A DNA stretch of 64,000 nt from Globisporangium splendens (Eukaryota > Oomycota > Peronosporomycetes > Pythiales > Pythiaceae). Location of the stretch: positions 260,322 through 324,321 of the forward strand of contig VFIW01000014.1 of assembly GCA_006386115.1 (NCBI GenBank). The letters are read 5' to 3'. A program made the position numbers and the translations under genes. Below the pieces are notes generated by a model that saw only the letters and a list, made by a program, of their open reading frames with translations, had not been told where the DNA came from and searched no databases. Position 1 is the stretch's first letter, and each line of letters begins with the position of its first letter. Shown here in pieces: positions 20,033 through 32,450 of the stretch.

Positions 20033-21800
20033 GACGAAATACCGCCACGATGGGAGTACGACGTACTGCTACTACATGACAGAGAGCTACTCGAAGAACC
20101 CGCCGTCGAGCGACGACAGCGACATGGTGGCGCAGGCCGTGGGCGCCGAGTGCCCCGTGCAGATCAGCGTCGACATCGCGGACCAGGTGACCAAGAACGC
20201 GTTCATCCCGCTCACGTACACGGCGCGCATCGACACGAGCAGCCAGGACCCTGACTTCACGTTCCCCGTGCCGGTCAAGACGGCGACCGTGCCCGACTAC
20301 CTGCTCAAGAACTCGTCCACAGCGAACGCCACGGACGCGTCGACACTCTACGACATCTCGGTCGCGAACGTCGTGATGTGCGACTACGGCAAGTGCGACA
20401 TCTTCACGGCGCTCGACACGGTCGGCAACTCGTTCTCGTCCACGAACAACCCCAACAACTTTGCCGACAACGTCGCTCGCTTCGGCTCCAAGGAGATCAT
20501 CATCCCCAAGGACGGCAAGTACACGGGCTTTGCGCACATCGTGATCAACATCGCGGGCAACTCGCGCGCCGACTTCGTGACGTTTTTCCCCGTGCAGGTC
20601 GGCGACGTCGTCGGCACGGCGCCCACAGGCATCGTCGCGGACTCGAAGACGACGTACTGCTGGGCGTCGAGGGACGTCTCACCCTTTGACCCGAGCATCG
20701 ATCAGAGCACGATCGCCGTGCGCACGGACAAGAACTGTCCTGGTAGCATGAAGTCCGCGCTGTCGGCCAAGTCGGTGCTCATCGGCGAGTCCGTGAACGT
20801 GGACTGGTCCCTGCAGATCGACACGCTTTCAACAGATGCAACGACGCTTATTGCCGAGGTGTCGACGACGGACGCGGTGCGGAATCCACGCACGGGCGTG
20901 TACTCGGTCGTCCCCGTGTCGGTGCTCAGCGCGTGTCTGCGCAATGCCGCGAACGGCTCAGTGTGCTCGACGTACTCGGGCGGCACCTCAGGCACGTTCA
21001 ACATTGGCGAGTTCGACGACTACAACCTCACAAACGGTATCGCGTCGTACTCGTCCAACTACTCGTTCTCGACCGCAGGCACGTACATGGTGATCTCGCG
21101 CGTGGCGATGCTCACGACCGACGGCGACCGCATCGACATGGCCGTGTACTCGTCCGTGCAAGTCACGGTGCCAGACACGACGGACGGTAGCGTGTTCCTG
21201 TACGTCGGTCTGGGCATCGGCGGTCTGATCCTACTCGTCGGCTTGCTGTTCTGCGTGATCAAGAAGCGCCGCGCCGAGGAGAACACCAAGAACATCCCGT
21301 TCCGCCAGCCTGTTGTGCCGTCGGCACCGGGGACGTTCGAGCAGAGTGACAACACGGGCGCGTCGTCCGCCAACTTCCTCACACACAAGTCGCCGGCGGG
21401 CCAGTCGCAGGCGCGCGCCATGCTCGGGTACCAGCAGGATCCGACGTTCATCATGGACGGCGGCAACGTAGACGTGCAAAACCAGTCGCGCGGGGACGAG
21501 TCGTTCTCGCTGGACCCGTTCTCGCGCCCGAGCTTCCAGGACATGGACACGGACGACGAGAGCGTGCGGCCGTCCGAGATGAACAAGTTCTCGTTCCAGT
21601 CTGGGTACGACGACGAGTCGGACTGGGAGTTCGACACGCGCTCGCACCAGACGAACGGTCAGTTCTCCGAGTTCTCGTCGGACGGACCGCGCGGCACGTT
21701 CCACATGCAGCCGAACCTGCCGATTCTCGAGGAAGACGACGTCTCGCACTACGCCGCGAAAGACCCACGGGGCATCACGGGCTCCGGCTATGCGCGCTAG
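20033..21800 (+). CDS. Single-pass surface protein, two ectodomain repeats (paralogue B), 5' exon unresolved
   Basis: About 589 residues are supported from the acceptor TTGCAG at 20032. The intron site and phase match paralogue A, just before TTYC. Two repeats of the same cysteine pattern follow (TTYC units near 20060 and 20655), then a TM segment (LYVGLGIGGLILLVGLLF, about 21200-21255) and a 180-residue acidic tail with LDPFSRPSF, matching the tail motif of paralogue A. The first ectodomain and signal peptide of A have no counterpart that I can find upstream. Splicing from the GTACGT at 19941 would create an ATG across the junction, giving a protein with no signal peptide, which is unlikely for this topology. 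The 5' end is therefore open. Function unknown; a surface receptor or adhesion role is inference. Confidence 0.7.
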
Positions 21801-22273
21801 ACGAGGTAAAGAGATTGTCGAGGGTGCGTGAATGTTGTTTTTTTAAGGTTATGGCGTAATAAGGCAGCGAGAGAATGAAATGGAACATAACTTGAGGCTG
21901 TAGATGCTGTCGTCGCTGCTTGGGGCGAATGTGAACGACAGGATCAATGTCGGAGCTTGCAGCTGTCGGCAAGAGGGCGAGACTGGCCAATGGAAGCCAT
22001 CTCCCCTCACAAAACTGCCGCAGAGTGTTTGCTCAGGTCTCATCGTCATGTCCAACAAACCTGCTCGGCATAGTTCGTCGTCAGTCGGGAATTGCGTGTC
22101 ATTTCCTTCCAAGTAAGCCTGCTGTTGCTCATTTTATAGACAAGAAGCCGACAAACATAACCTGCAGAAAGAGACGTGATGCACATATATTTGTCGTATG
22201 CAATAGATAATAGATTAGTCAAAAACTTGGGCACAGCTCGTGCAAAGTCTAACGCGGTGATGGTGGAGAGGCT
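21801..22273. other. Convergent intergenic region
   Basis: 3' ends of two convergent genes. Short frames on both strands have no coding signature; nothing recognised. Confidence 0.6.
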
Positions 22274-25200
22274 TTATGCGCGGATCCGATCGACGCCGGC
22301 GCTCGCGTTGTCGCTCAGAGCACCAAAGCGAATTGCGTAGCGCTCATTCTCGTACTGCAGCTTCACCGACTGGTTCATGAGCTCCGTCATGTGGTCGTTC
22401 AGCACCATGATCTTCTCTTCTTTCTGCTGCACGAGCAGCATCAACTCCTTCATGCGGCGCGAGTCGCTCCCTCCGACATTCGCACTCGTGCTGCTGCTGT
22501 TGTACTGGCTTCGGCTAGATTTCAATCTCATGGATGCATTCTTGTGCTTGAGCTCTTGGATCTCAGTGTCTTTCACGTTCACAAGCGACGACAGCGTGTC
22601 AATCTCATCCACCAAGCGCTTCATCTCGGTCCGTGACAACTGACGCTGCTTCAGCTTCGAGTTCTCGTCGTGCAGTTCACGAAGTCGAGAGTTGAGCTTC
22701 GCGCACTTGCCTTTCCACTCCTCGATGATCGGACGCGATGACGCGTTGTTGCTCTCGGAACTCCGCTCTCGCAGCTTTCGGTTTTCCATCTTCAGCTTCG
22801 ACACTTCGTGGCTCATTTGCTCAACTTCCTTGTTCAAGTCGTTCACATCCCCCGTGTAATGATGTTGATTGGTCTTGACCGACGATTTGAGTTCATCCAC
22901 TTGAGCTTTCAGACTTGCAATCTGGGTGTCCTTGCGTTGGAGAAGCGCATCGAGTCGAGCTTCTCTCTGGTGGAAACTCTGAACGAGGTCAAACAAGCGA
23001 AGACGGTCGCCCCGGACAATGAGATTATCATCATTCGGTTTGGAGTCATCGCTGACATTGAGTTTGCGCAGCTCTCGCTTGATCGTGTCCTTGATCTCCA
23101 TCTTTTCAGCCTTCAAAGTCGTAATCTCCTTTGTCAAGTCTTCTTCTCGTTCCAGTAGCTGATCATATTTCTTCTGCAACGACGTCAATCTGCTCTGAAG
23201 CGCCGACTCGAAGCGCTCAAAGTCTCCAAGTCGCTGAGACTGACGCATGTCGCGTTTCTCCACCAACTGCAGCTTCTTAACTTGCTCCTCATTCTCACGC
23301 TTCAATCCTTCAAGTGCCTTTTGAATCTTGACCAGTTTCAACCGATACTCCTTGCCTTCCCCCTTGACTGACGCAAGCTCTTCATCTTTGTTCGCCAGTG
23401 CGTTCACATGCTCCAAGTTCTTTTGTTTCAACTCGTCCAATTCCTTGCTTGTCTTCTCGAGCTCTTTCGCTTGTTCTTCGTTCGCATGTTGCAGAGCTTT
23501 GAGAGTTTCATCCTTCGCATCCAGCTCGTGAATGAGTTCTTCATTCTCCTGTTTGAAAGAATCAAAGATCTCGTCCTTCTTCTCCAGCTCGTGCAGAATG
23601 TCCTCATGTTCGTGTCTGAAAGAATCAAGCTCTTCATCTTTCTTGTCCAGATCTTGCAGGAGTTCCTCTTGCACTTGCTTCAACTGATCGAGCTCTTGGT
23701 CTTTCCGATTCAGCTCTTCGATGTGGTCGTGGTTCACACGTCTGAGCGCGCTGAGCTCTTTATCTGCATTATCCAGCTCCTGCTGCAGATTATCTTTCTC
23801 AGAATGGATCGTATCTCGAGCATGCTGAAGTCCATCGATTTTCGACTGCAATTGCTGTCGCTCAGAGTGGAACGCCTCTTGCACCTGCTGCAATTTCGAA
23901 TGAACCACTATGCCCTCCGAACGTTGCAGATCCTGTTGGATTTCCAAACCATTCTCCTCCATCACACGCTCGAGTTCCTCATTGTGCTGGGTTGTGTCAG
24001 ATAGCTCGCTTTGCACCTTCCGAATTTCACTCTCCAGCCCATCACATCGACTCTGCAGTGAGCGAATCTCACGCTCCTTTTGCATCTTCTCATGTAGCGC
24101 GCTTTGCTCTTTGGCGACACGAATTTCTTCATCGGTCTGAATCTTACTTCGAAGTTGCTTGATCGTGAGCTCGAGTTCGCGGATCTGGTTTTTCAACGAT
24201 GTCACTTCCCTGGATTTGGCCGCAGTACTCACTTGGCTGTCAGTACGGCTCTTCGCGCTCTGACTTTTCTCCTGCTCTCGTTCAAAAGTGACTTGCAGAT
24301 TTGCACTAAACTCCTCAAGTTCTGCAATAGCCGCAGATTTCTCCTCAATCTCTTTCTGCGTGTCGTTTTTCAATTGCTCATGGGCTCGCTGAAGCTCGTT
24401 GTGGGTAGCCTCAAGATTTCTGGCCGCTTCCATAATCGCAGTTTGTGCGCTCATTTCTTGTTCCAGCATTTGGACTTCATCTTCAAGACTGTTGCAAGCT
24501 TCTTGGAGTTGGTCACGAGCAAGTTGAGCCTCTCCCAGCTCCTGCGTCAACCCACGGATTTCGTCAGCATGCTGGACATCGTTGGTACTCAGCTGCAAGT
24601 GAAGCTGCTGAACTTTCTCTTCTTCCTCCAGCACACGGTTCATCAGCTCAGCTTTATATTGCTCGTAGGTGGCAGATAGCTCTTCATAAGCACGTTGTCT
24701 CTCGAGCTGGTTTGATGTTTTGTCTGCTGACTGAATACTTTCCAAAGTCCGTTTCTCGCTGTGAAGCTTTTCGACGTCCATCTTCAGGCGTGCCGCCCGC
24801 CCGTTTGCTGCCTCCAGGTCAAGTTGCAGTTGACGATTCGTTTCCTCCAATGTTTGGATGGTACTTTGCAAGGTACGCAGTTGCTGCTGACCTCGACTCA
24901 TTTGCTCATCACGCAGGGAAAGTTCGGCCTTGAGCTTTTGCAACTGGATCTGGGCATCTTGGTTCAGCAACGCTGTATTTTGTTGCTGAGCTTGCTGTGC
25001 TTCGATTTTCTCGGTTGCTTGCTTCATGAGATTCTGAAGCTGCGCCTCGACACTCTGCTTCTCTTTCTCCAAACGCTTCACCGACTCCATAATTTCATCT
25101 TTTTCGCGAGTAGTCGCATTCAGTTGACGCTGAATCGTTGACTTCTCTGACAGCAAGTTCATCATATTGCGATCGGCCTCTTCCTTCTCCATGTACACGT

Positions 25201-27842
25201 TTCGAATTGTTTGTCGGTGAGTGCTCTCCTGTTCCACAGCCTTGGCACGAGTCTGATCAGCTTCCTGAATATGCGCGTTCATTTCACTTTGCATTCTCTC
25301 CATCTGCATGCGAAGATCGCGATTTTGGTCTTCCAGACGAATTCGTTCTCTCTGTAGCAACTCCACCTGTTGGTTTCTCTCGTTATTTGGTGACAAGTAA
25401 TTCCCAATCTGCTCCGTGAGTTTTCGGTTTTCATTCATCTTCAGCTCGAGCTCTTGACTCCGGAGCTCTACCTCACGTCGAAGAGCCACGACTTCCCTTT
25501 CAAAGGTCTGGATCTGGTTTTGTAGTTGCGCGCGTTCACCTTCCCACTTTGCCAAATCGTCTTCCTTTGCAACTGACAGCAATTCTGCCTGATGCAAAAT
25601 TCGTTTACGCTCAGCATCCAATTCCTCCAGCTGAGTACGCAATTGGTCGTTCTCATCGTTCACCTCGGCAAGTTGTCCCTCGACTTGCGTAACGAACTCA
25701 TTATACTGGGTCTCATGCTGCTCAGCTTGGGCTCTCAACTCCTCTTGATGCACATCATCCTTCTCGCTAAACTCCTTGAGCAGCTGGTCGTACTCTGCCT
25801 TGTAATTCTCCAGCTCCTCTTCCAACTTTTGCATTTTCTCGCTGTCTTCATGCTGATTCTGACGAATCTGACCTTCAAGTTCCCGGTGACTGACCAGAAG
25901 TCGCTCAAACTCGGCATTTTTGCCTTGATCCACCTCTTTCAGACTCTCCATCTGACCACGAAGCTCGTCATTCTCGTGTCTGAGTTTGCGCAGCTCCTGC
26001 TCCACTTGGTCGCCAAGACGAGCTTTCTCATGGAGGAAGTTTTCTTCAAGCTGTCTCATCGCCAACGCCGATTCTGATTCGTGCCGTTTTAGCAGATCAC
26101 CGTATTGCTCACTTGCATGCTGAAGCTGCTGTTGCAACTCGCGTCGACTTGTCTCGAGGGTGCGAATCAAATCCTGTTGCTTCTGAAGCTTCTCTTCGTA
26201 CTCTTGTTTGACGGCGTCAAACTGGGCTTGAACGTGGTGGGCATTACCAACCAGTTGGTTCATGTCCCCAGTTTGCTGATCCTTTTCTCGTCTTTCGTTT
26301 TCCAAAGCAGCCTCGAGCTCGGCAGTGCTCGCCTCAGTTTCCTGCAACTTCTGCTTCCACATGTCCATCTCCTGTTCCAGGGAGTCGGCCTTTTGCTTCT
26401 CCATCTGGCACATTTGCTTCAGTTCCTTCATTTCCTGTTCGAACTGTTGAAGCGTGGCAATCTGCTGCTGTTGTTGCTCTCCGAGTTGGCTATTCTCTTG
26501 CACAATGTTGGCTCTTTCATTTTCAAACTGCTCGATTTGGATTCTCAACTGTTCATTCTCTTTTTGGCTGGATTCAGCAACGCCTTGGCGCTCTCTCACA
26601 GCCACTTCCATGTTCGCGTTAGTCTTGCGGAGACCAGCCACTTGGTTGGTCAGTTGCTGGATCTGCTTCGTTCCTTCTCGCTTTAGATTCTCGATCTCTT
26701 GGACCGCAAGTTGGTATTTTTCCTCCCAACTCTGCTTTTCCACCTGCCAGGACGCAAGCTGAAGCTCCTGCTGCTGGATTGTCTACATAGACAAACATGA
26801 ACACACAGAGCGTAGTTAGAAAGAATTATGCAAACTCACGGTTAAATGGGGAAAAGACTCTTCTTCATCAGAACGCACTTCGCCAAGATCGCGGATCAAA
26901 TCCAGGTTCTGCTGTGCTTCACAGATCGCCAAATCCAATTCTTTTTGCTGCATACACAGCAAACGACGAAAATATCCCATCAAAATCAGTCATATAACGA
27001 GATTAAGACTTCTCCGCCTCCTTTGCCGCGATATTTACACATGCACGCACCTTCCACCGGTCGATGTGTCTTTTCTGGGACTCGATCACTGTGCCGAGTT
27101 CGGAAAACCGCTGAATGATCGTCGGCATCAGAGGATGCTCCTGCTGATTATCCTCCTGTTCCTCAATAATGCACAAACGCCACACGCACAGTCCGTCACC
27201 TTAGCTGTCGTCCTTTTTACAGGCAGGTTGTCTTGGCAAGAACAAATAAGCAAAGCGCTTGTGCACTTACGAGAAAGTGCAGAAAATCCGCAAACGACAT
27301 GATCGCTTCTTTCACTTTATCGGGCGAGTAGCGAGCCGGTGACTCGTCCACAATCATCATGTCCGCGTTCGACGAGGCAATCGTGTCTTTCCGCTTTCGC
27401 GCCGAGCCCGGGACGCCTGGCGTCACTGGCAAATTGTCCTCGGGCAGGAAATTGAACGTGTACCCGCCGTCACCCCCGTTTCCATGCGACTCTCGGCGCT
27501 TTTGCTGCGAGGAGAACTCGGCAGCCTACAACGAATGGAAACGAAGACACATCCACGGTTGAGGACACAAACGCACACGTTAGTGGAAGAGCGCGACGCA
27601 AAGCAAAGTATGCGCAGCCGCCCACTCCATCAATTCGCAACGCAACCATCAGCGTGACGTACAATGGCGCGTCCTCGTCGAGCGAGTTTGCTGTCGGGGG
27701 TGCGGAACCGCGACGGCGTCTGGATCTGCGGCGGCGTCCAGGGCGCCTGCTGCTGCTCCAGCTCCAACCGCTGCCGCGAGTCCTCGGCCTCTTGCTGCTG
27801 CTGCCGCGCGCCGCCGTGCTGTGTCGTCGTCTGCGCCATCAT
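22274..27842 (-). CDS. Giant coiled-coil protein, five exons
   Basis: Exons 27842-27663, 27525-27271, 27161-27051, 26947-26840 and 26782-22274, all joined in phase 0, give 1,720 residues. Donors are GTACGT, GTAAGT, GTGCGT and GTGAGT. The N-terminal 200 residues are mixed: a Gln-rich start, a Lys/Arg patch (ARKRKD) and a helical segment (DKVKEAIMSFADFLHFL). From about residue 210 almost to the end the protein is continuous heptad coiled coil rich in E, Q, K, L and R. The C-terminus has GGSDSRRMKELMLL and then a short non-helical end. I do not recognise a specific family. The overall plan suits a centrosomal, basal-body, Golgi or filament scaffold. A 337-base spacer separates it from the divergent tectonic gene. 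Confidence 0.8.
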
Positions 27843-28179
27843 CTCTGTGCGCACGACGCGCGAATTCACCTACTGTGGTCTTTGGCTTTTCAAATTCTCA
27901 AAACAGTCCAGTCATTCGTTAACTCCACCCTTTGCGAATCAATTCTGCGCCTAATTATAGCTTCTACCATAATAAACGCTTCATTTTATGTTATACTAAA
28001 ATAACCATATCTGGGTCTAAAACGCATGATGGCGGAAGAGAGGGAGCGCGCGGAAAGGAAAGCCGAGCGCGCCAACACGACTCTGTTAAAACCGATAATA
28101 TCGTTTTTAGAGGAGAAGTATAGAGTGGCCCACATAGCCAAATCTCGAAAGGGCGTGCAGCTCCTGACCAAAATGGAAA
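27843..28179. other. Divergent promoter region between the coiled-coil and tectonic genes
   Basis: AT-rich in its first half (27880-28020). It must hold the promoters of both genes. I find no clean Inr on either strand. Confidence 0.5.
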
Positions 28180-30443
28180 ATGGCGCGGCGCCGCTCGCAA
28201 GCGCATCGCAATGGTGTACGCACGCGGCGACTGCAGTCAGCAGGACTGGCAGCACATGAACCGCTGGCTATACTGCAGCCACTGGTGGCAGCCGCAGCAC
28301 CATCGCTCCCGCCGAGCTTCAATGCGGTCAACTGGTCGCTCGTGTCCACTGACGCCATCGCGGCTGCGGAAGCTGCGCTCGCAGCGCCGATCGGATGCAC
28401 GTGTCTCAGCAGCAGGTAAAGAGCTCAATTTGCAGCTACTGCGAGGTCGCATGTATGCTGATAAACACATGTGTGCATTGCAGTAGATCGTCCGAGTGCA
28501 CGTACTTTGAGTGCAAGTGCACGTGCGATTTGACGGCAGGACCATGCGATCCATTCTGCTGCTGCGATACAGAGGTACGAAGTTGCACGATGGCGGCCGC
28601 ACGTACTACTTATGGTACTCAGTGCTTACACGTCTCTGTGCGTTGTGTATCCTTGCTAAAGTGCACATCGGAGCAACTTGCATTGGTGCAGAGTCAGGGT
28701 CTGTGTGGTGTGGATAGCGCCACAAAGCCACCATCCGTAGAATACTGTGCTACCAACTTGGCGTTTGGCAAACAGGGCTCTAGCGTAGATCCGCTGATCG
28801 CTGAGTTAGTGCTCTGCGTCGCGATCGACAACAACGAGGTCGCGGGCGAGTATTTCGCTGCGGCACCGGAGGAGCAGATGACCGTCGCGAGTGCGTTTCA
28901 AAAGAACCCGAAGCAGTATCCCTTTGGAAACGCATACACAGAGAGCACATCGGTGTTTAATTTGCTGGATGTCTCATCATCTTCTTCGACCACAAAGCAG
29001 ACAGCGTACCTGCCTGGTGATGCGATTGAGATCTTCGCCATGCCATCAAGCGCAACGGTTTTGTCGCCAGTGCTGGCAGGTTTTGGCTCGGCGATGAGCT
29101 CGAATGAGTGCTGGCAACTCAATCCAGTTCGCTTTGAGTATCCCCAGGAACCAGCAGAGTGTGTACGGAAAATCGCAAATTTAGAGAACGAGTGCAAGCA
29201 AATCGACGGACAACTCGCTGCCGCCCCGTTTGTTCAAAATGCGTTCGTGGCCAAATTTCCGAGTGTTCAATCAACTGTGAATGCAAGTGAGCTCCTGCAA
29301 ATCGACGCGGAACTCACCGAAATGGACGTGGAAACCCGCAGGTCCGTTGCCTTAGCAGAACCTTTTCCATCGCACTTCCCATCCGCTGAGTTTGCCAATT
29401 CGAGTGACAGCAACAGCAGCAGCGTGGCGTGCAATGGCGCGCTTATTGGACTCGACTATGTCATTTTCCACGATGGCAGCGGCCATTTGGAGCGAGTTAA
29501 AGCAGTCGTCACCATCGGCAACGTGTCCGCGCCACTCAACTCAAACCAAGTTGAGATCGCGCAGACATTCAGTGTGAGTTTCCAGAGCACAGCACACATC
29601 CCAACGGACGCCGTCGCTCTTTCAAACGGCAATATCCAGACGTATGAACGCTCGGGAAACCCAGGCTGCCTGATGCACTACCCACTGCGGGTTGGTATCC
29701 TCGCCACGAACACTAGCGATGCGGCGTGGAAGAACGCCAAAGTCATTTCCGAAATGACAGGAGGGCTCCAGATCCCGGGTCTAGGCGATTGCTCGACTGA
29801 TGCGATGCTTGACCCGCAGACCGTTCGCTTTGGAGAAGATTCGCAGACTTCGTGCTCGCTCACACTGACAGCGAGTGACTTTGAAGAGTACTGCAAGCGA
29901 TCTGACGCGCTTTCCAGTACTTTGAAAGTCAATTTCACCCACGTCGCGGTGTTCGGGAACTCGGATCCGTTCCTGAGCTCAGAGTGGCTCGCAGCCGACT
30001 ACGATGCACCCGCGAAGAACCCTGCGACGTTCATGGCGGCGCAAAACCCTGGGACGATGGAGCTGAGCTGCCAAAATGTGATCACATCAGTGAATCTGGA
30101 GGTTCTCGTCGCGGGTGTCGGACCAGTGAACGATCCACAGAACAAGATCATCGCCGCGCGCGCGTTCCATGACCACAACTCATGGAAATTCTGGAAACCA
30201 GGCAGCCTAGAGGTCCAAGCGACGAAGACGCAGACGTTTCTGCTGCACACACGCGTCAACTACGTGTACGTCAAGACAACGGAGCTGGAGCAATTGATCC
30301 CACCGGCGCCTCTGATCTGGTTTTCGATCTCGAACGATGTCTTCTACCCATTCATCCTGAATGATGCCACAAGTGTATCTCGAGCACCGCCATCTCTGTT
30401 GCTGATGGTGATCTGGAGCGCACCCGTCCTGTACCACTTCTGA
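28180..30443 (+). CDS. Tectonic-family protein (ciliary transition zone)
   Basis: Exons 28180-28415, 28484-28574 and 28662-30443 give 702 residues. Intron 1 (68 bases) has GTAAAG and TTGCAG. Intron 2 (87 bases, GTACGA to AAAG) is in frame without a stop, so it is invisible as an ORF break; removing it rebuilds the tectonic signature. That signature is the Cys-rich run CTCDLTAGPCDPFCCCD followed at once by the next cysteine, CTSEQL. Downstream are a YLPGDAIEIF strand and many beta strands, as in tectonics. Animal tectonics belong to the MKS/B9 complex that gates the cilium, which fits an organism with flagellate zoospores. The start is the first in-frame ATG of exon 1; a signal peptide is not obvious, so the 5' end may be incomplete. 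Confidence 0.75.
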
Positions 30444-30597
30444 GGTGAAGCAAAAGGGGAGGTTTTTGAGAAGAAAGGCATCATCTATTGTCTCCCGAAT
30501 AGCGATCACAGCACCACTCATTTCGGTTTTGCCCCAATTCTAGATACGTGCGTACATGTATATACACTCCATCACATCGCCTCAGTCCGCGTTACAC

Positions 30598-32253
30598 TTA
30601 CACAAGTTGGCGTTGCTTTGTTTCGGGCAGGTACACCCAGAAGAATGCAAGGCACGCAACGTACGTGACGCCGTACCCGATGAAAGTCGCCGATGTCCCA
30701 AAGCTCTCGAACAGTGTGAGCAGCGACCCGTTCACGAGCAGCGAAATCAGCGACATTGCGAACGTGCAGTAGCTCATGTACCTGGCGCGGTAGCTACTGT
30801 CCTGGAAGAGCTCACTGAGGACGACGACGAAGAGGATGCTCGGACCGATCGCAGCGAAGATGTTGAGTACGGCGAAGGTCACCATGACACTCGTGGACGC
30901 GACGGCGTCCTGCGCAAAGTCTTCGGTCGAGTACCTGGCGAAAATGACGCCGCTGAGCAAAAAGCAGACGCAGACAACCGCGAGGCAGAGCAGGTACAGC
31001 TGGCGGCGCGGGTACTTGTCAATGAGGAACCGCGCCGCGAACAAGACCGAGACAACAGCCACGAGCGAGCAGAGCAGTCCAAAGATGTTAGCGTCCTTGC
31101 GCGTGTAGTCCGGGATCGTCTTGGCGATGATCTCGGGTCCGTAGAAGAGTGAAGCGTCGACGCAATTATTGACGTACGCGAGCAGAATCCCGATGCAGAG
31201 CTCCAAGTGCGGCCGCGGGCGAGCCGACATGATCGACAGCTGGTGGTGTGGACTCGCGGAGCTTCCACTCAGAGAGCTGTTTCTGGTCGTGATCTCGTCC
31301 TCGTCGTCAGCGTTGCTGTCTGCACTGCTGCCGTCTTCCAGATCATACTCCAGCGGGTTCTCCTTCCATCGCAGCCACTTGATACTCTCGGGAAAGTGGA
31401 CATGGAAATTGTAGAACACGTAGAGCGCCGGGAGACAGCCGAACGCGAGGCACGAGCGCCAATTCTCGTTCACGAGGATCATGAACAGGTACGGAAACGC
31501 GCAGCCCGAGTTGACACTATGCACGCAAACGATAGTGGTTGGGCTTCGTGGTCAAGATTGCTATAAAGGATAAGTCATTGGACGTACCCTAGTTGGAAGA
31601 GCGTGAGGAAGGTCCCGCGGTTATTTGAGCCGACAGACTCGCTGATGTACATCGGGATGAGCAAAATGGAGAGCCCGTTGCCGACGCCAGAGATCAATCG
31701 CCAGACGAACAGCGTCACAAAGCTGGTGCTGAACACACTCGCAAGCAGCGCACCAAAGATCGAGCACGCGCACGCAAACAACGCCGTGTATTTGCGCCCA
31801 TACGTGTCGGCCAAGTATCCTCCAACGAGCATGGAGCTCGCATCGCTCAGCGTTGCCGTCGCGCTGATGATCTCTTCCTGCGACGCCGTCAGCTGGAGAT
31901 CGTCGCGAATGTACTGCAACGGAGCCGCCAAACTAATACACACATCGGGCTTGTTAGCGTATCCACCATGTCTCAATAAAGGCGCTGCTTCCCGTGAAGA
32001 AGACGCACCTGACGTTGTAGCCGTAGATGAGCCCGCCGATGATGCTGAAGAGCACCCATCGGCGGCGCTTGGTCGCGCTCATTTCCTCCAGTTCGCGGCA
32101 GCTGTGGCGGCTGCTTCCGCTCACGCCATGATCGCCCCTACTGCGGCACGTGGCGTGCGGCTCGCGCAGCTGCAGGAGCTCCTTGGCCTCGTCGGCGGCG
32201 CTGAGCGGCATGTCCACGGGCGCGTCGGCTTCCTCTTCGTCAAGTGGCGGCAT
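30598..32253 (-). CDS. MFS sugar-porter family transporter
   Basis: Exons 32253-32009, 31932-31588 and 31516-30598 give 502 residues; the introns are 76 and 71 bases (GTGCGT/ATTAG and GTACGT/CATAG, both phase 2). Sugar-porter signatures fall in the expected places: GGLIYGYN in TM1, GGYLADTYGRK after TM2, YISESVGSNNRG after TM4, FQLG in TM5, PESIKWLRW before the central loop and LPETK after TM12. Twelve TM segments can be traced. It should carry a hexose or polyol with protons across the plasma membrane; the substrate is not readable. The first 80 residues are an acidic, Ser-rich cytosolic extension. The start is the only in-frame ATG before TM1. Confidence 0.88.
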
Positions 32254-32450
32254 GCTGCTCGGTCTTGCGCTGCTGATGTTGACGCAGCTAAGACGTTGAA
32301 TTTTGGGGTACGCCAATTGTGATTGGCTTAATCTCGAGGATTATTATGTGTTTTCTACCAATGATAGACCACCACGATCTGTCCCCATTTCGATCATACA
32401 TTACGATGCTGTCGCGTCACGATGCGAGAAGAGCGCCACGGCGCGGCAAT

